From contig NW_004454207.1 in NCBI RefSeq assembly GCF_000283155.1, positions 9,329,205 through 9,393,204 on the forward strand: DNA of 64,000 nucleotides, given 5' to 3'. The translations under genes were made by a program, and so were the position numbers. Each line of letters opens with the position of its first letter. Position 1 is the first letter of the stretch. The stretch is from Ceratotherium simum simum (lineage: Eukaryota; Chordata; Mammalia; Perissodactyla; Rhinocerotidae). The notes under the pieces were generated by a model. It was not told where the DNA came from and made no database searches. It saw only the letters and a program-made list of their open reading frames with translations. This document shows, one piece after another, positions 45,491 through 57,157 of the stretch.

Positions 45491-45835
45491 TATCTGCTTA
45501 TGCTTTAAAGAAAGTTCCTCTGGTTGCTCTGTGGAGAACAGATGGAAGATAGGCATGAGTGTAAAAGTAGAGATGAGTTAGGAGTTCATTGCAATCATCC
45601 AGGTGAGAAATGATGGTTATGTGGATCAAAATGGTGGAGTGGAAATGGAGAAGAGTGAATTCTCTCTAGATACATCTTGAGGGTAGACTAGGCTTAACTT
45701 GGTGATGGATTGGGTTGGGCGAGGTCCTGGAGGTGACTGGTGGTAAGGAGAGGGATATATCACTCATGGATGACTCCCAGGTTTTTGGCTTGAGCCAAGA
45801 GCCATTTACTGAAATGGGAAAGTTTGGAATTAGAC

Positions 45836-46124
45836 CAAATTTGGGTGTCCTTTCTGGCCATGCCATGAACTTCTAGGTTTTTAGAATGCAAAGAAAAACA
45901 GTAAGGTTTATAGGAGAGAGTATCAAATAAATTGATACTTTCAAGATAATATGTTAAGAGCTAATGTAGCGGAATGCACCTAAATGTCTGGCAGCAGAGA
46001 AAACAGGCACCTGGCCCAGCGTGGTGTTCAGAAATGGCTTACTGGGTGATTTGGCATCTGAGCTGAGCCTTGGAGGATGAATCCTTGGAAAGATATTCCA
46101 GCGGTAGCACGTTTGCACCTCCAG
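45836..46124 (-). mobile_element. Probable L2 segment, antisense
   Basis: 46020-46120 has L2 body text (ggcatctgagctgagccttg, gatattccagcggtagcacg). 45836-45980 is unassigned. Confidence 0.5.
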
Positions 46125-46330
46125 CGCCTTATGTGTATTATTGTGATGGTCTCCCAACTGGTCTTTTTGCAACCCTCCTCTCAATTAATTCTATACATCA
46201 TTAGCTGATAAAAGCACAGCTGTAGTCATACTATCCCTCTACTTGGAAACTTTCAAAATCCATGCCTGACATTCACAGCCCTCTCAGACCTGGTCCTGCA
46301 GATCTTTCTAGCCTTCTCTCCTGTGGTCAG
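46125..46330 (+). mobile_element. L2 LINE fragment
   Basis: tgtgatggtctcccaactgg, tctttttgcaaccctcctct, ttagctgataaaagcacagc, ccctctcagacctggtcctg. Confidence 0.7.
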
Positions 46331-46920
46331 TATACGAAGGTACAACATGGCGCTCCTACAATTGGGTGATATTTGTAAAGCAAACAAGAATGATAGGGGT
46401 ATTACTGAAATCTGATCAGAAGGTTGGTGTCAAGAAGGGGTGCCTGGCATGGAAACATCAGGCTAGCACACCTCGATGAGACCACCTATAAAACCATCTC
46501 TCAGACTCCCTTTCTGTGGAAGAATAAACCAAACTCTGGATGACTTAAGCAGAAAAAGTTTAATGAAAAGATTTTGGGTAGCTCACACCATGTCTCCAGG
46601 AAGGCTGGAACCTAGCTCAGACATTGGCTGATGCAGCCATGACTGCCAAAAATCACACCTCGATGTGACACTCCTCCTGCTTCCAGTGAGCACCGGATGC
46701 CACAGCTTGTGTCAGTACACCAGTGGCACTGAATTCTGCCCTGGAATCCAGATGTGGCTGCCGTTGCTGCCACTGCTGTTGCCACCACCACCCAAATGGG
46801 TTCTCCACTGTCCCTGCTTCTCTGTTTTGCTAGCTCCCAACTCCAAGCGTGGGGACAGTGTGTGCAATTGTTGGAGTAGTCTCAGACTGGCAAGTAATGT
46901 GAAAGAATAAGTGTAATGAG
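46331..46920 (-). repeat. Possible LTR-like repeat (unnamed)
   Basis: The phrases gtttaatgaaaagattttgg and tgtctccaggaaggctggaa recall antisense LTRs of MaLR-like type. No ends or duplication found. Confidence 0.35.
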
Positions 46921-48739
46921 ACATTATCCACCTTGAGGCATCTTTTTCCCATCACCAAACTTATTGCTTTCAAAAAATAAATTGCACAACGTGGTCTACA
47001 TAACACCAGATGATCTCTAAGTCCCTTTTTGCCTCTGAGAGTCTACGATTTGCTCATTTTCTATAGCTAACTACTTTTTCAGTGGGGGATTTATTCTCCA
47101 AGGCAAGACTATCACAAAAAATATGGACATCTTTCTTGGTTCATTTACTTCTCAATTTTATGCTCTCAATTTTTGTTTCAAACTAGAATGGAAGGGCAGA
47201 ATCCACATTTTTTCAGAGCAGCAAACTGCATTAATTTAACGTCTCAGTATTACGAGACAGCTAAAGGGCTATGTCAAAGATATTTAGTTGTTGTTTTTAC
47301 TCTCATAATTACACTGGTTTTAGCACGATGGGTGTGATTTCTCAGGCACTCTATTCCAGTTGGGAATATGAAACTGCCTTTCAAAATTGCTAAAAGTGCC
47401 TCAGTGTATCTGCAATATGATAATACTAATCCTAGTTTGACATAAATGCTAGTTTTATGGCTGCATGCTCTGTAAAAAGTGTATTTTAGCCTAAAGAAAA
47501 TGCTAATGTTCAGATAGTTTTGACTTTATTTTGTCTCTCTTGGTCTGTAATAATCATGTTTAATTTTGACACATTTAGTTAGACATCTTGAAACCCTAGA
47601 TACTCTGTTATAGTAAAAGAACTAGGAGCTGAACTAAAATTTCAGTAATTTGTCAAGACTTGTGTAATCTACCGGGGAAAATTTAGTCCTATTCACACTT
47701 TCACTTGATTATATCAAATGTAAAAAATCACTGGTCACATTTCTATTAGGTCTTCAGTGGAGGATAAAGTAATAGAATTATGAATCTCTGATTAAGGATT
47801 ATTAATGTTTATCTTGTCCAGTATTTCATTGAATTATTATTAGGTTTTCTGTGAAAAAAGATTGGTTCTGCAGTCAAAGAAGTATGGGGAATTCTGTAAT
47901 TCTGAATTCTATTACACTGTAATAGAGTGCCTGAGAAAAAAAAAGATTTTATATCTTTCTTGTGGAGATTCATAGTACATGTTAATACTTTAAAGGCACT
48001 GAGAAGTCCTGCAATAAAGAAACCTGTTTAACTTTGTAACATGCTTCTTAAATTTGATCATCAAATTTGTTTTTTGTCTGCTTTTTTTACAAAAACATAT
48101 TGACATAATGAGATAATCAAAGATTCCATACATGGATTCCATTCCATTCCATTTGGGAAATACATCTGTCATAGCCTCCTACCCCATTCATAACATCCTT
48201 GCCAGATATATGGTCATCCAGGCTTTGTTTGATAGTTACCTTGGCAAATTGAAAGACAGCATTAAAAAAAAACAGACCTTGATACTGGGGTGAGCAACAT
48301 AGTTACTCTCATTATTCCATTGGGACCTTCAAAGAGAACTCACCTAAACCATTAAGTTACAAAGGAATAATTTGATGAGCTAAAAACACAAAGTTAGCAT
48401 TTTATCAATGTAACTTTCATCAAACTATCTTATAGTCAAACATTATTCTTAGAATGTCTTGAGAAATTCTTAATTTTTGAGTATTATCCTTAAGGTGTCA
48501 TCTCATATTATTTGGTTTGAACTTTGCTTTTTTTGGTATTACTACTATGCTTCACTTAGTTACAGTTGATGCATATCAGTAATGTGCTACAATATTGTGG
48601 TCCTAGTGCTAAAATAGAAACCTTCTCTATGAGTCAAGAGGCATTTTCACAGATTTGTAGCCATAGAGTGATGATTGCCATCACCTGTCACATTTGGAAA
48701 TGGAAGGTGTGATGCTACTGTATAATTTTTGCTTTGGGG
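46921..48739. other. Repeat-poor AT-rich stretch
   Basis: About 1.8 kb with no recognised repeat and no credible frame. Confidence 0.5.
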
Positions 48740-49200
48740 CCAATCCCCTCTCTAGTTCTCAGATATGGCTCAGGCCTGGCCAGTCAATGCAGTCCTTCCC
48801 CTGATCACAGTGACTGACTCAGCAATGAGCATGTGAGCCAAGGCACACCAATTAGACTCAATTCCGGAATTCTGTGTTGGGAGACAACTCTCCATGGGTC
48901 TCTTATGTTTCTGCACATCCTGCAAGTGAGGCACTGAATGCTCTTTGTTCCAGACTATATTTTCAAGGAGGTTTATGTAGCCAACAACCTTGGAAGACTG
49001 AGATATTGTCTCCCTCCAGAGCAAAGAACAATCAAGCTTACTGTCCAGTATAATAAAGATAACAGCTATCTCTGGACCATTATAAAAGATTCGGGTTCAT
49101 AAAGCTCAAGGTTCCTCTCCTGTAATGCAATCCCCTATGTGTACAGGTGTCACCTGGCCCTGTTTGTATTGCCTTGTGGGGACTGGGTCTTCTAAATTTT
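48740..49200. repeat. Old LTR-like sequence (unnamed)
   Basis: Holds ctggccagtcaatgcagtcc, agcaatgagcatgtgagcca and, near the right end, TATA/AATAAA-like text and ccttgtggggactgggtctt. It resembles ERV-type LTR remnants. Boundaries unclear. Confidence 0.4.
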
Positions 49201-49779
49201 AAATATATTAAATTTTCAATATATTTTTTGCTTTTTTATCTCAACTTACTAGCTCTCAGGTGATCACTATGCCAAAATTCTCTACCCTAGAACACCAGAA
49301 CAGGAAAGGGTACATATGTTCTTATTGAAGATTCTTTTACAGTCAGGAAAACTAATCATAGAAAAGGAGAAGTCTGAGAGAAGCTGTGATATCACAAGGA
49401 GTCAGGCCTTCTAAGTCCCAGAAGCACCTGATAGTACCTACTAGAACAGCACAAAAATGCTGATACACCAGCTACAGCTATTGCTGTGAGTAGTAAACTA
49501 TGCTTCGCCTCTGACCTGGGAGTGTTGTATCTTCTCCCACATGTGGTAGGCTAAATTGTTAGCTTGCAAGTCGGGTAAAATCTCAGACCCTTCACAGTTC
49601 TTGACACTTTGGTTGTAACTCTTAGTTGTCTTCCTCCTGAAGTTGCTGAGGAGATGGGGCATACACTTGAACCTGCTGGCAGCCATCTTACCACCACAAG
49701 AGGTGAGCTTATCTGCCTTGGAATGGAACCAATACAAAGGAAAGTAAAGCATAGAAGTGGGGGGAAAGTGGGGGAACCA
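49201..49779. other. Unassigned stretch
   Basis: Possibly another diverged repeat around 49520-49760. No gene recognised. Confidence 0.4.
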
Positions 49780-49930
49780 TTGTTACAGCTGCTAGTTATT
49801 AATCACCTACTTTGTGCCAGGCGGTGTTAGGCATTGTGCACTTTTGTCATCGAATCCTTCTAGCAACTTAGGAAGTTGGTGTTTTACCCCTATTTTACAG
49901 AAGAAGCAACTGAGCATCCGCAGTTAGGCT
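49780..49930 (+). repeat. MIR SINE fragment
   Basis: cacctactttgtgccaggcg, ttgtcatcgaatccttctag, cctattttacagaagaagca, actgagcatccgcagttagg. Confidence 0.85.
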
Positions 49931-50184
49931 CTTCTTAAATGTGGGCAGCAAAGGGAAATACAGATATCAGTCTCTTTCCTTTTTATTTAGGCCTTTTCTA
50001 TTAAAACGTTAAATAGTATAAACATTAAATGATTTTCCAATAATAATTTTTTAAATACACTAAAGAGTGATCTTAAAAGGACAAAATCTTAGGTTCAAAT
50101 GGCACGCTTTTCTTAAGCTGACAATTATCTGCCCCACCAAAACCTATGCTTTTTTTTTGGTCCTTAGAACTCTTAGGCTCAGAA
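49931..50184. other. Unassigned AT-rich stretch
   Basis: No feature recognised. Confidence 0.4.
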
Positions 50185-50380
50185 GTGCAAAGACCTTGGA
50201 CAATTACTTTACCTTTGTGTGCCTCAGTTGTCTCATCTACAAAGTGAGGATTAATAAGACCACCCACCTCGTCGGCTTGTGGTGACTAAATGAGCTGCTA
50301 CATCGAAAGTGTTTAGAACAGTACCTCGCATATTCAAGGCCTTGGTACATGGTAGCTATTATTGTTATTGCTGTTATTTG
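50185..50380 (+). repeat. MIR SINE 3' part
   Basis: gaccttggacaattacttta, cctcagttgtctcatctaca, aagtgaggattaataagacc, gtttagaacagtacctcgca and tggtagctattattgttatt. Confidence 0.88.
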
Positions 50381-51390
50381 AGGGGGTGAGACTGGGTGAA
50401 GGGAGGAAGGAGGAGGAAGCAGAGGCACAGCTGAGGACTTCAGAGAACCTTGTTTACTGGGAGAATATCCCTCCCTGCTCCCAGCTTCCTTAGTTCCTTT
50501 CCTTACTCCCACTCAAGAGAGAAAAACAAGCAGAAAAGAATCTAACTTTACCCAATCTTTTGATAATTTCCCTTAGATCAGCACCTTAGGTTCCAGGCTT
50601 CAGGTTTCTCTTTTCTATGTCATTAATATTCATAACTTTGTATGCTCCTCCTTTTTATTATCTGTTCAGACACCAACTATTTTTCTAAGGAGGCCTTAGC
50701 TCTCCGCCACTGCTGACTTCCGAGACCCACAGGAACAGAGCAGTTTAAAGTGTATTTACACATGGCTTCCTCCTGTATGATTCCGACTCTTGAGCAAAAA
50801 AATAAATCTCACGAAGCTTAAACAAAGTGAAAAAGATACTTCCTTAGATTTTTTAAAAAAAGAATTCACCCCTAAAATACACAAGTGTATATCTCCCCAC
50901 TCCTTAATTTATTTCTTAATAGTTTAATATCAATCTTATAAGCAGCCACTGATTCGATGCAAACCTTGGTCACCCCCGTGTTCCCTTGGCATCATACCCC
51001 CTGGGTTTAGCTTTTTTTTTTCTTTCTCAGCTTTGGACTTTTCTCCAGCTCCTTTCTTAGGTCAAGGGGTCAGGGGCAGGTTGGGGGAGAGAAGGGCTAG
51101 GGGGTGGGAGGGACATTTCTGCGGCTCATTCTCATTGCCTGCTGCTCCGCTCCCTGGAAAGATACTCATTTTGCTAATCTAGAAGCGAGACAACAGGGCC
51201 CTTGTTCTCCTATTCATTCTACAAGGGATTCGAGATGATTGCCTCCTTAACGCTGCCACAGACAAGCTGGGGACAATGGGAGAATCTGGGCTGGGACTGG
51301 TCTTTCTTATCTAGTGATGGGTATATGTCAAAAACAAGAATGAAAACAAAGATGAACAATGATATCATTAACACTAATAACAGAGCTCAG
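50381..51390. other. Repeat-poor stretch with a G-rich tract
   Basis: No secure repeat over about 1 kb. It contains the G-quadruplex-prone tract listed next and retains some CpGs (tccgccactgctgacttccg, tctgcggctc). Confidence 0.45.
51066..51112 (+). promoter_or_regulatory. G-quadruplex-prone tract
   Basis: Runs of 4, 4, 5, 3, 5, 3 and 3 G occur within 47 bases, separated mostly by short spacers. It meets the usual four-run G4 pattern on the plus strand. Function not shown. Confidence 0.5.
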
Positions 51391-51894
51391 CAGCGCTCAA
51401 GCTTTTTCATGTCAGGACCCCTTTACACTCAAAAATAATTGAGGACCTCAAAGAGCTATTGTTTATGTGGGTTACAACTATCAATATTTACCATATAAGA
51501 TATTAAAACAGATATTTAAAATTATTTATTAATTCATTTTAAAGACAATATTAATAAACCATTACATGTTAACATAAATAATATATTTTTAAAACAAAAA
51601 TAACTATTTTCCAAAACAAGAAACATTTAGTGAGAAAATAGCATTGTTTTTACATTTTTGCAAATCTCTTTAATGTCTAGCTTAATAGAAGACACATGGA
51701 TTATCATATCTGCTTCTGTGATATCACACATCATGTAGCTTCTAGAAAAATCCACTGTACATTTGGATGGAATGAAGGTGAAAAAGATAAATAATGTCTC
51801 AGTATTATTATGAAAATAGTTTTGACCTCACAGACTCCCCGAAAGGGTTTTGGGGACCCCCGGGGATCTCTTGGCTCTGTTTTGAGAACCACTT
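51391..51894 (-). mobile_element. Non-autonomous hAT element related to the one at 31222-32945
   Basis: Ends cagcgctcaagctttttcat and gttttgagaaccactt form hAT termini. The left 110 bases, with ggacccctttacactcaaaa, ataattgaggacctcaaaga and gctattgtttatgtgggtta, are the reverse complement of the 3' end of the larger element near 32830-32930. No transposase remains. Confidence 0.8.
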
Positions 51895-52071
51895 ACATAG
51901 ATGAACTTACTTTTAAAGTGAATTCAGGCAGTTAAGAGTCATAGAGGAAATAAAGGATGGTGTTAAAGGAAAAACCAGATTCTGTACAATTAAGGAAGAA
52001 ATTATTATTTTTTTAGGTGACTTTGAAAAATAAGATTTTGAATAAATGAAGTGTAGGGAAAGTTTCTAGAC

Positions 52072-52282
52072 CAGCATTGTCCAACAGAACTTTCTTCAAT
52101 GATGGACATATTTATATCTATGCTGTCCAATACTGTAGTTGCTAGCTGCATGTGGCTATGGAGTACTTGAAATGTGGCTAGTGAGACTGAGGAATGGAAT
52201 TTTTAATTTTATTGTTTAACTGATTTAAATTTAAACTGAAATAGCCACATGTGGCTAGTGGCTACCATATTGGATGGCACAG
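52072..52282. mobile_element. Small hAT-like MITE with internal inverted repeat
   Basis: gtccaacagaactttcttca at the left and tggctaccatattggatggc at the right. The internal ctgcatgtggct and agccacatgtggc arms are inverted. An 8-bp duplication ttctagac / atctagac (7 of 8) flanks it at 52064-52071 and 52283-52290, the hAT hallmark length. Confidence 0.85.
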
Positions 52283-52739
52283 ATCTAGACAAAGGAACTG
52301 CTTGGAAGAAGCCACTCCATGAAAGGATCAAGAAATCTTCCCATTGGAAAAAGACACCCTTTCCTTTTGGAAGAGACACCCCATGTAGAAAGAAGCCTCC
52401 ATCCCCAAGTGACCTTAAGGACAGGATTGAGGAGATGAAAATGAGGCTACAGATGGCTTTTCTGGGTGACTGCCATCACTCTTTTTTTTACAAAGGAGTT
52501 TGCGATTGTTAGAACCAAAGGGCAGTTTCTCATTGACTATTATTGTACATCACTATCACTTCTCAAGGTGCACAGTGCTGTCATAAGCACATGCACAATG
52601 TCACTTGAGAGGATTTGATTCTGTCAGGGACACCAGGATCAGGGCATGCCCAGAGGCTGGTTGTTCCCACCCTGAAGTGGTGGTCCTGGTCAGGGCTGGG
52701 ACGAGGCCCTCCTCTTGCCTCAGCCTAGTCACAGCATTG
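52283..52739. other. Unassigned stretch
   Basis: An 87-codon frame begins inside the MITE at 52249. It is not convincing. Confidence 0.4.
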
Positions 52740-53075
52740 GTCTTGGTAAGATGTGTAAGGGAGATAAAGAGGTAGTATATATGATAGCCCTGGTACATTG
52801 TCTTGAACACACTAGGGGCTCCATAAATGTTAGCTTCATTGTTGCCTGGGGATGAGGAACCTGGAAAGCAGGAGGCGGGGCTGGAGTTGGTGAACTGGCT
52901 GCTGCTGAAGTTCTGGGGCTGTGAAAGACCCAAGCCTGCGGTCCTCATTCTGGATCCCAGGCTGGGATGCTCCCAGGACAAGGGGTACGCATCACTCTAA
53001 GGCATATGCCTGTGAATGGGGCTTCAGTTTCCTCATCTATAAAATAAAAGGCTTGGAGGAGATCAGCGACCCACC
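52740..53075 (+). repeat. MIR SINE fragments
   Basis: One fragment at 52740-52850 (tagccctggtacattgtctt, ctccataaatgttagcttca) and a second at about 53010-53075 (ttcagtttcctcatctataa). The DNA between is unassigned. Confidence 0.55.
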
Positions 53076-53527
53076 CTCACTCAGTTCTGAGAGCTGTTCC
53101 TCTGCCCCACAGTGCCACCACCCATGAAAACTACCGAACAAGATGACTTCTATAAATCCTTCTAGAAAAGAATAGAGTTAGCATGTGGATCATTGGCAAG
53201 GAATTGCAGCAGTTCTTCCACTGTTTGAACACGTCAAGCCCTCCCTGTGGCACTTGCAGACAATTAAAGTGAGTTGGATAATTACTCTGCGGTTTTAATC
53301 AGTGTAGACAGACAATAGAGGTAATTCACAAAAGGCCCTGCTCTTTTTTGTCTCTGATGTAGTAACTCCCCTTAATCTAGGTCTTGATGGAATAAAGACG
53401 TGCACTGGAATGTCAGCAATGGGAATGGAGAGGAAGTAGGTTGAGGAGATGATTCAAAGGAAGATAAGAGGGTACTGAAATTGACTATAGAGGAAAAGGA
53501 GAGGCAAGAGGCAAAGATGATGTAGGG
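53076..53527. other. Unassigned stretch
   Basis: No gene or repeat recognised. Confidence 0.4.
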
Positions 53528-53563
53528 CAGGGGTTCTCCTCTTTTTTTTTTTTTTTTTTTTTT

Positions 53564-53998
53564 NNNNNNNNNNNNNNNNNNNNNNNNNNNNNNNNNNNNN
53601 NNNNNNNNNNNNNNNNNNNNNNNNNNNNNNNNNNNNNNNNNNNNNNNNNNNNNNNNNNNNNNNNNNNNNNNNNNNNNNNNNNNNNNNNNNNNNNNNNNNN
53701 NNNNNNNNNNNNNNNNNNNNNNNNNNNNNNNNNNNNNNNNNNNNNNNNNNNNNNNNNNNNNNNNNNNNNNNNNNNNNNNNNNNNNNNNNNNNNNNNNNNN
53801 NNNNNNNNNNNNNNNNNNNNNNNNNNNNNNNNNNNNNNNNNNNNNNNNNNNNNNNNNNNNNNNNNNNNNNNNNNNNNNNNNNNNNNNNNNNNNNNNNNNN
53901 NNNNNNNNNNNNNNNNNNNNNNNNNNNNNNNNNNNNNNNNNNNNNNNNNNNNNNNNNNNNNNNNNNNNNNNNNNNNNNNNNNNNNNNNNNNNNNNNNN
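53564..53998. other. Assembly gap, 435 N
   Basis: A non-round length suggests an estimated gap. It is preceded by about 32 T and followed by the interior of a plus-strand ERE. Confidence 0.98.
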
Positions 53999-54119
53999 GC
54001 CATGCTGAGGCCGCGTCCCACGTACAGCAACTAGAAGGATGTGCAGCTATGGCAGACAGCTATCTACTGGGGCTTTGGGAGAAAAATAAATAAATAAAAT
54101 CTTTAAAAAAAAAAAAAAA
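53999..54119 (+). mobile_element. ERE2 SINE, 3' half (5' half in gap)
   Basis: gccatgctgaggccgcgtcc, cacgtacagcaactagaagg, ctatctactggggctttggg, then AAATAAATAAATAAAATC and poly-A. Confidence 0.95.
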
Positions 54120-54168
54120 GAAGCTCTCGATGCGATTTTGATGTACACTAAAGGTTGAGAACCCCTGG

Positions 54169-54583
54169 TGCAGTGGATGCTGCCAGCGCCCCATCCATAC
54201 TCCCCTTCCCAGGCCGCTCACCCATCTGCCAGCTGCTGGGAATATTGGTTGCTAACTGCTCACAGCTGGCCCAGTCTCTGGAGACTTGCCCTTGGCTGAA
54301 TAGGAGTCACATGGCTTGAGAGGTTACAGCCCCCTGCCTCCCACCCCAGGCCCAGAGTCTGATATTGAGGAATAAAAATGTGGCCCGTTAGCCTTGAGGA
54401 AGGACAGTTTGTGGTGTGATTTATGCTCTGGACTTTACCCGAGATCACTTCCTCACTTGACTCTTTCCCCACCCTATCCTGCTTCCCCTACTCCATAAGA
54501 GGCTTCTCTGAGAGCAGTCTTTCACTCAGTCACGAGCATCTGAATCCCTGTCTCAGGCTCTGCTTCCAGGCAAAGCAGATAGC
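54169..54583 (+). mobile_element. LTR-A family copy, diverged
   Basis: Has AATAAA in ttgaggaataaaaatgtggc and a family-type 3' end tccctgtctcaggctctgct preceded by a pyrimidine-rich block. It begins directly after the MER5 end. No duplication defined. Confidence 0.6.
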
Positions 54584-54664
54584 TCTAATGCTGGGAAGCT
54601 GAAAAAAGGCTCCCATGATGGAAATGAATATGTAGAGTATATATGATTTATAATCACTTAGTCT

Positions 54665-55125
54665 GACCTTGAGTTTAAAATTTTTTTTTCAGATAGTAAT
54701 ACATTTACATGTTTCAAAAATTAAAAAGTATAAAATATGTGGTGAAAAATCTCTCTCCTAACCCCTTCCTTGTCTGCCCATTTGCCTCCTTTCATAGGTC
54801 ACCACAGTTGTTAATTGCTTCTGTATTATTCCAGGAATTAAAAAAATGCATGTACAAGCAAATACAGATTTATATTCTTTCCCCATCCCTTTTACACAAA
54901 GGATAGATTTCTATCCCCAGTGTTCTGCATCTTGCTTCACCCCCCCCGCCCCCGCCGCTTTACACTATATTTTGGAGGACTTTCCGTATGTTACATAGAG
55001 AGCATCTTCATTCTGTTTTTACAATGCACAGTATTCCACTGTAGGGACATACCATAGTTTTTGTAACCAGTACCCCTATTCATGGCCGTTTAGGTTATTT
55101 TCAATCTTTTGCTTCAATCTGACTT
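54665..55125 (-). mobile_element. L1M 3' region, antisense
   Basis: aatacatttacatgtttcaa, cctcctttcataggtcacca, ctgcatcttgcttcacc, tacacagt-like acaatgcacagtattccact, ataccatagtttttgtaacc. Includes a C-run at 54941-54956. Confidence 0.82.
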
Positions 55126-57157
55126 TTGGAAACTATTAGACCACATAAAGTTGCCTATATGATTCTCCACAATGTCTGTGTCCTACGTTATTAGTAGTCA
55201 GGTGTTCAAGAGAGATCTGATGTCTGAAATGATATATAAAAAAGCACATAAATTAGGAGGTGATGATATTTTTTTTTAAAAAAAATGCTTCATTCAATAA
55301 AAGATTTACCAAAGTGTTCCCTTGGATGGAGAGTTAGTCTTAAAAATATGATTTAATCTTACAAAAATTTAAATTACCTTCATCTTTGCAGGAACACATC
55401 TAGTGTATTAAATAAAGCAAGCTGCTCCTGTACTCATCATATACTGTATACGGAATTTGCAAGGACCATTTAAGCATTAGTATTATTGTTCTGAAATTTT
55501 GTTATAGTGAATGGGTATTGGTTAGGGTTTGGCAATCCCATTCTTGAATAAACATTTTTGTCAAAAGGGTACTTATTTTTATGAAATTCAATCTGGAATG
55601 ATCCTTGGGGATCTTGAAAGATGTAGTTCACTTCTTAGAACCTGGCTTTGGAAAATATTTTGGCTTGGCATTGTAAATACTTTGTTTTTAATCTGAAAAT
55701 CTTTTCAACTCTCTTTACCAGTTTTCTCTTTCAATTTGTTAGAATCCTATAACTAAAAGAATAATTAAGATTTTCTCCAAGAAGGAAGGAGGCATTCTGA
55801 ATATTTTAAAAATCAATTTCTTAGAAACAAAATTTTTTTTTCTTCCAATTGCCGAGGACAGCCTAACGAAATTGGACTAACTCTTGTGACATTGCGAGTA
55901 GTTTTCTGAACGTTTTCTCCCTTTCTTGATATATCAGAACTGTATGGCATAAATTACTATTTCAGGTCCAAAATTTGTTGTTTTGGTTCGCTTAAAGTAA
56001 CACTTTACTGTTAATTTCCACCAATGTTACACCTAAACAGGTTGCAAATACAGAGAAGTGTTACCAATACTGTTTCCACAGAGCAGGGAAGCTGTAAAAC
56101 GTTAATTGAACGGAAGAATTTGGTGTTTACAGATTAGTGGGTCTTTAGCTATCTCGGAAATTGGGATTTAAAAACTTTCACCCTACATATTATCCCTTTA
56201 AAGTGCAAAATAAAAATAGTAGTTTTTGCTGCTTTAGTGTATGCAGGTAAACATTAGTTCAGGTAAGAAAGGAATGTGTCACCTAAGGCGAGAGAGACAC
56301 CGCTCTCATTACACTGGGGAGGAATTTTAACCGAAAGGGCACTTTCTAAATTTCCAGATGAGCCCACAGAAATGACAGACAGTGAAGAGTCACAGACTTT
56401 TTTGAACAGAATTTTGTGGCAAAACATGGAAAACAGGGAAAGCGTTTCATGTTTTATCCATGTGCTCGGTTGTGCCAATATTGGCTGAATGTTGCATAAC
56501 AACACAGTAGCTGTACTTTCCGCAGCTGTCGTTTAAGGAATGTGGCAGATTTGCTCGACTTAAAAATTCTTCCAACAAAAATTCCATTTTTACTTTAGGA
56601 ATTTTCTTAGGAATTGGGGAGAAGTCTCAGAGTTGCAGAGTTGAATGTTCTCTGCTATTTACTTGTCCCATCCGTCTCCCCTGATATTTTGGGCGAGAGG
56701 AGGGCACAGCTGGGGCTGGACAGGGGTGGGGAGGGGGGAGACTACGTGTTCCACGCAGGGTTGCAGTGTGTGAAGCTGATGGGCAAGTAGAATCAACTCT
56801 TGGAGTTGGGGAGGGAGGTGATCACCCCAAAACAAGACGAAGCACAGAAACAAGCCATCTGCCTAGTAAGGACTTAGGAAGCCAGTGGCGGGAAAGCAAG
56901 CCTGCAGGAATTCTGGAGCCCAAGTGCACTTTTATGCAGTTTCCTTGCAGGCTCTCATGGGCCACGCGTGCATCCAACTCTCCTTTCTCTCTTTCTTCAC
57001 AGCTTCCTTTCACCAGTTGACCTGGAGTGGAACTCTGAAAATCTAAGAGCTCACTCATCTGGAATGTTAAGAGGCAGCATCTAGATAAGAGGGGTTTGGA
57101 TTTCACGAGAGAAACAGGACTGCTTTTTCCTCATCATTTTTTTTTAACCTTCTATCA
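55126..57157. other. Repeat-poor stretch, about 2 kb
   Basis: No recognised repeat or gene. 55830-56260 is complex sequence with CpGs (gccgaggacagcctaacgaa, acgttaattgaacggaagaa), and 56700-56745 holds clustered G-runs. Frames 56254-57106 lack family features. Confidence 0.45.

Larger units (their letters stand above)
44520..45835 (-). mobile_element. L2 LINE, antisense, split by a Tigger element
   Basis: Antisense L2 3' end and body (ggcacaggatacataatgag, ctttgctttattcccctaag, gttttaatcaggggagtgac) stops at 44843 and continues after the Tigger with atccaggtgagaaatgatgg, gatgactcccaggtttttgg. The join is in the normal L2 order. Confidence 0.88.
53528..54167 (-). mobile_element. MER5A-like hAT MITE, broken by ERE sequence and a gap
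   Basis: Left end caggggttctcctc at 53528 and right end gttgagaacccctg at 54154-54167 form the MER5 inverted termini. The right part (atgcgattttgatgtacact) is the antisense MER5A start. The middle is hidden by poly-T, N and the ERE. Confidence 0.7.

Noticed and set aside
53485..54030. A 181-codon minus-strand frame
   Set aside because: It consists mostly of gap Ns.
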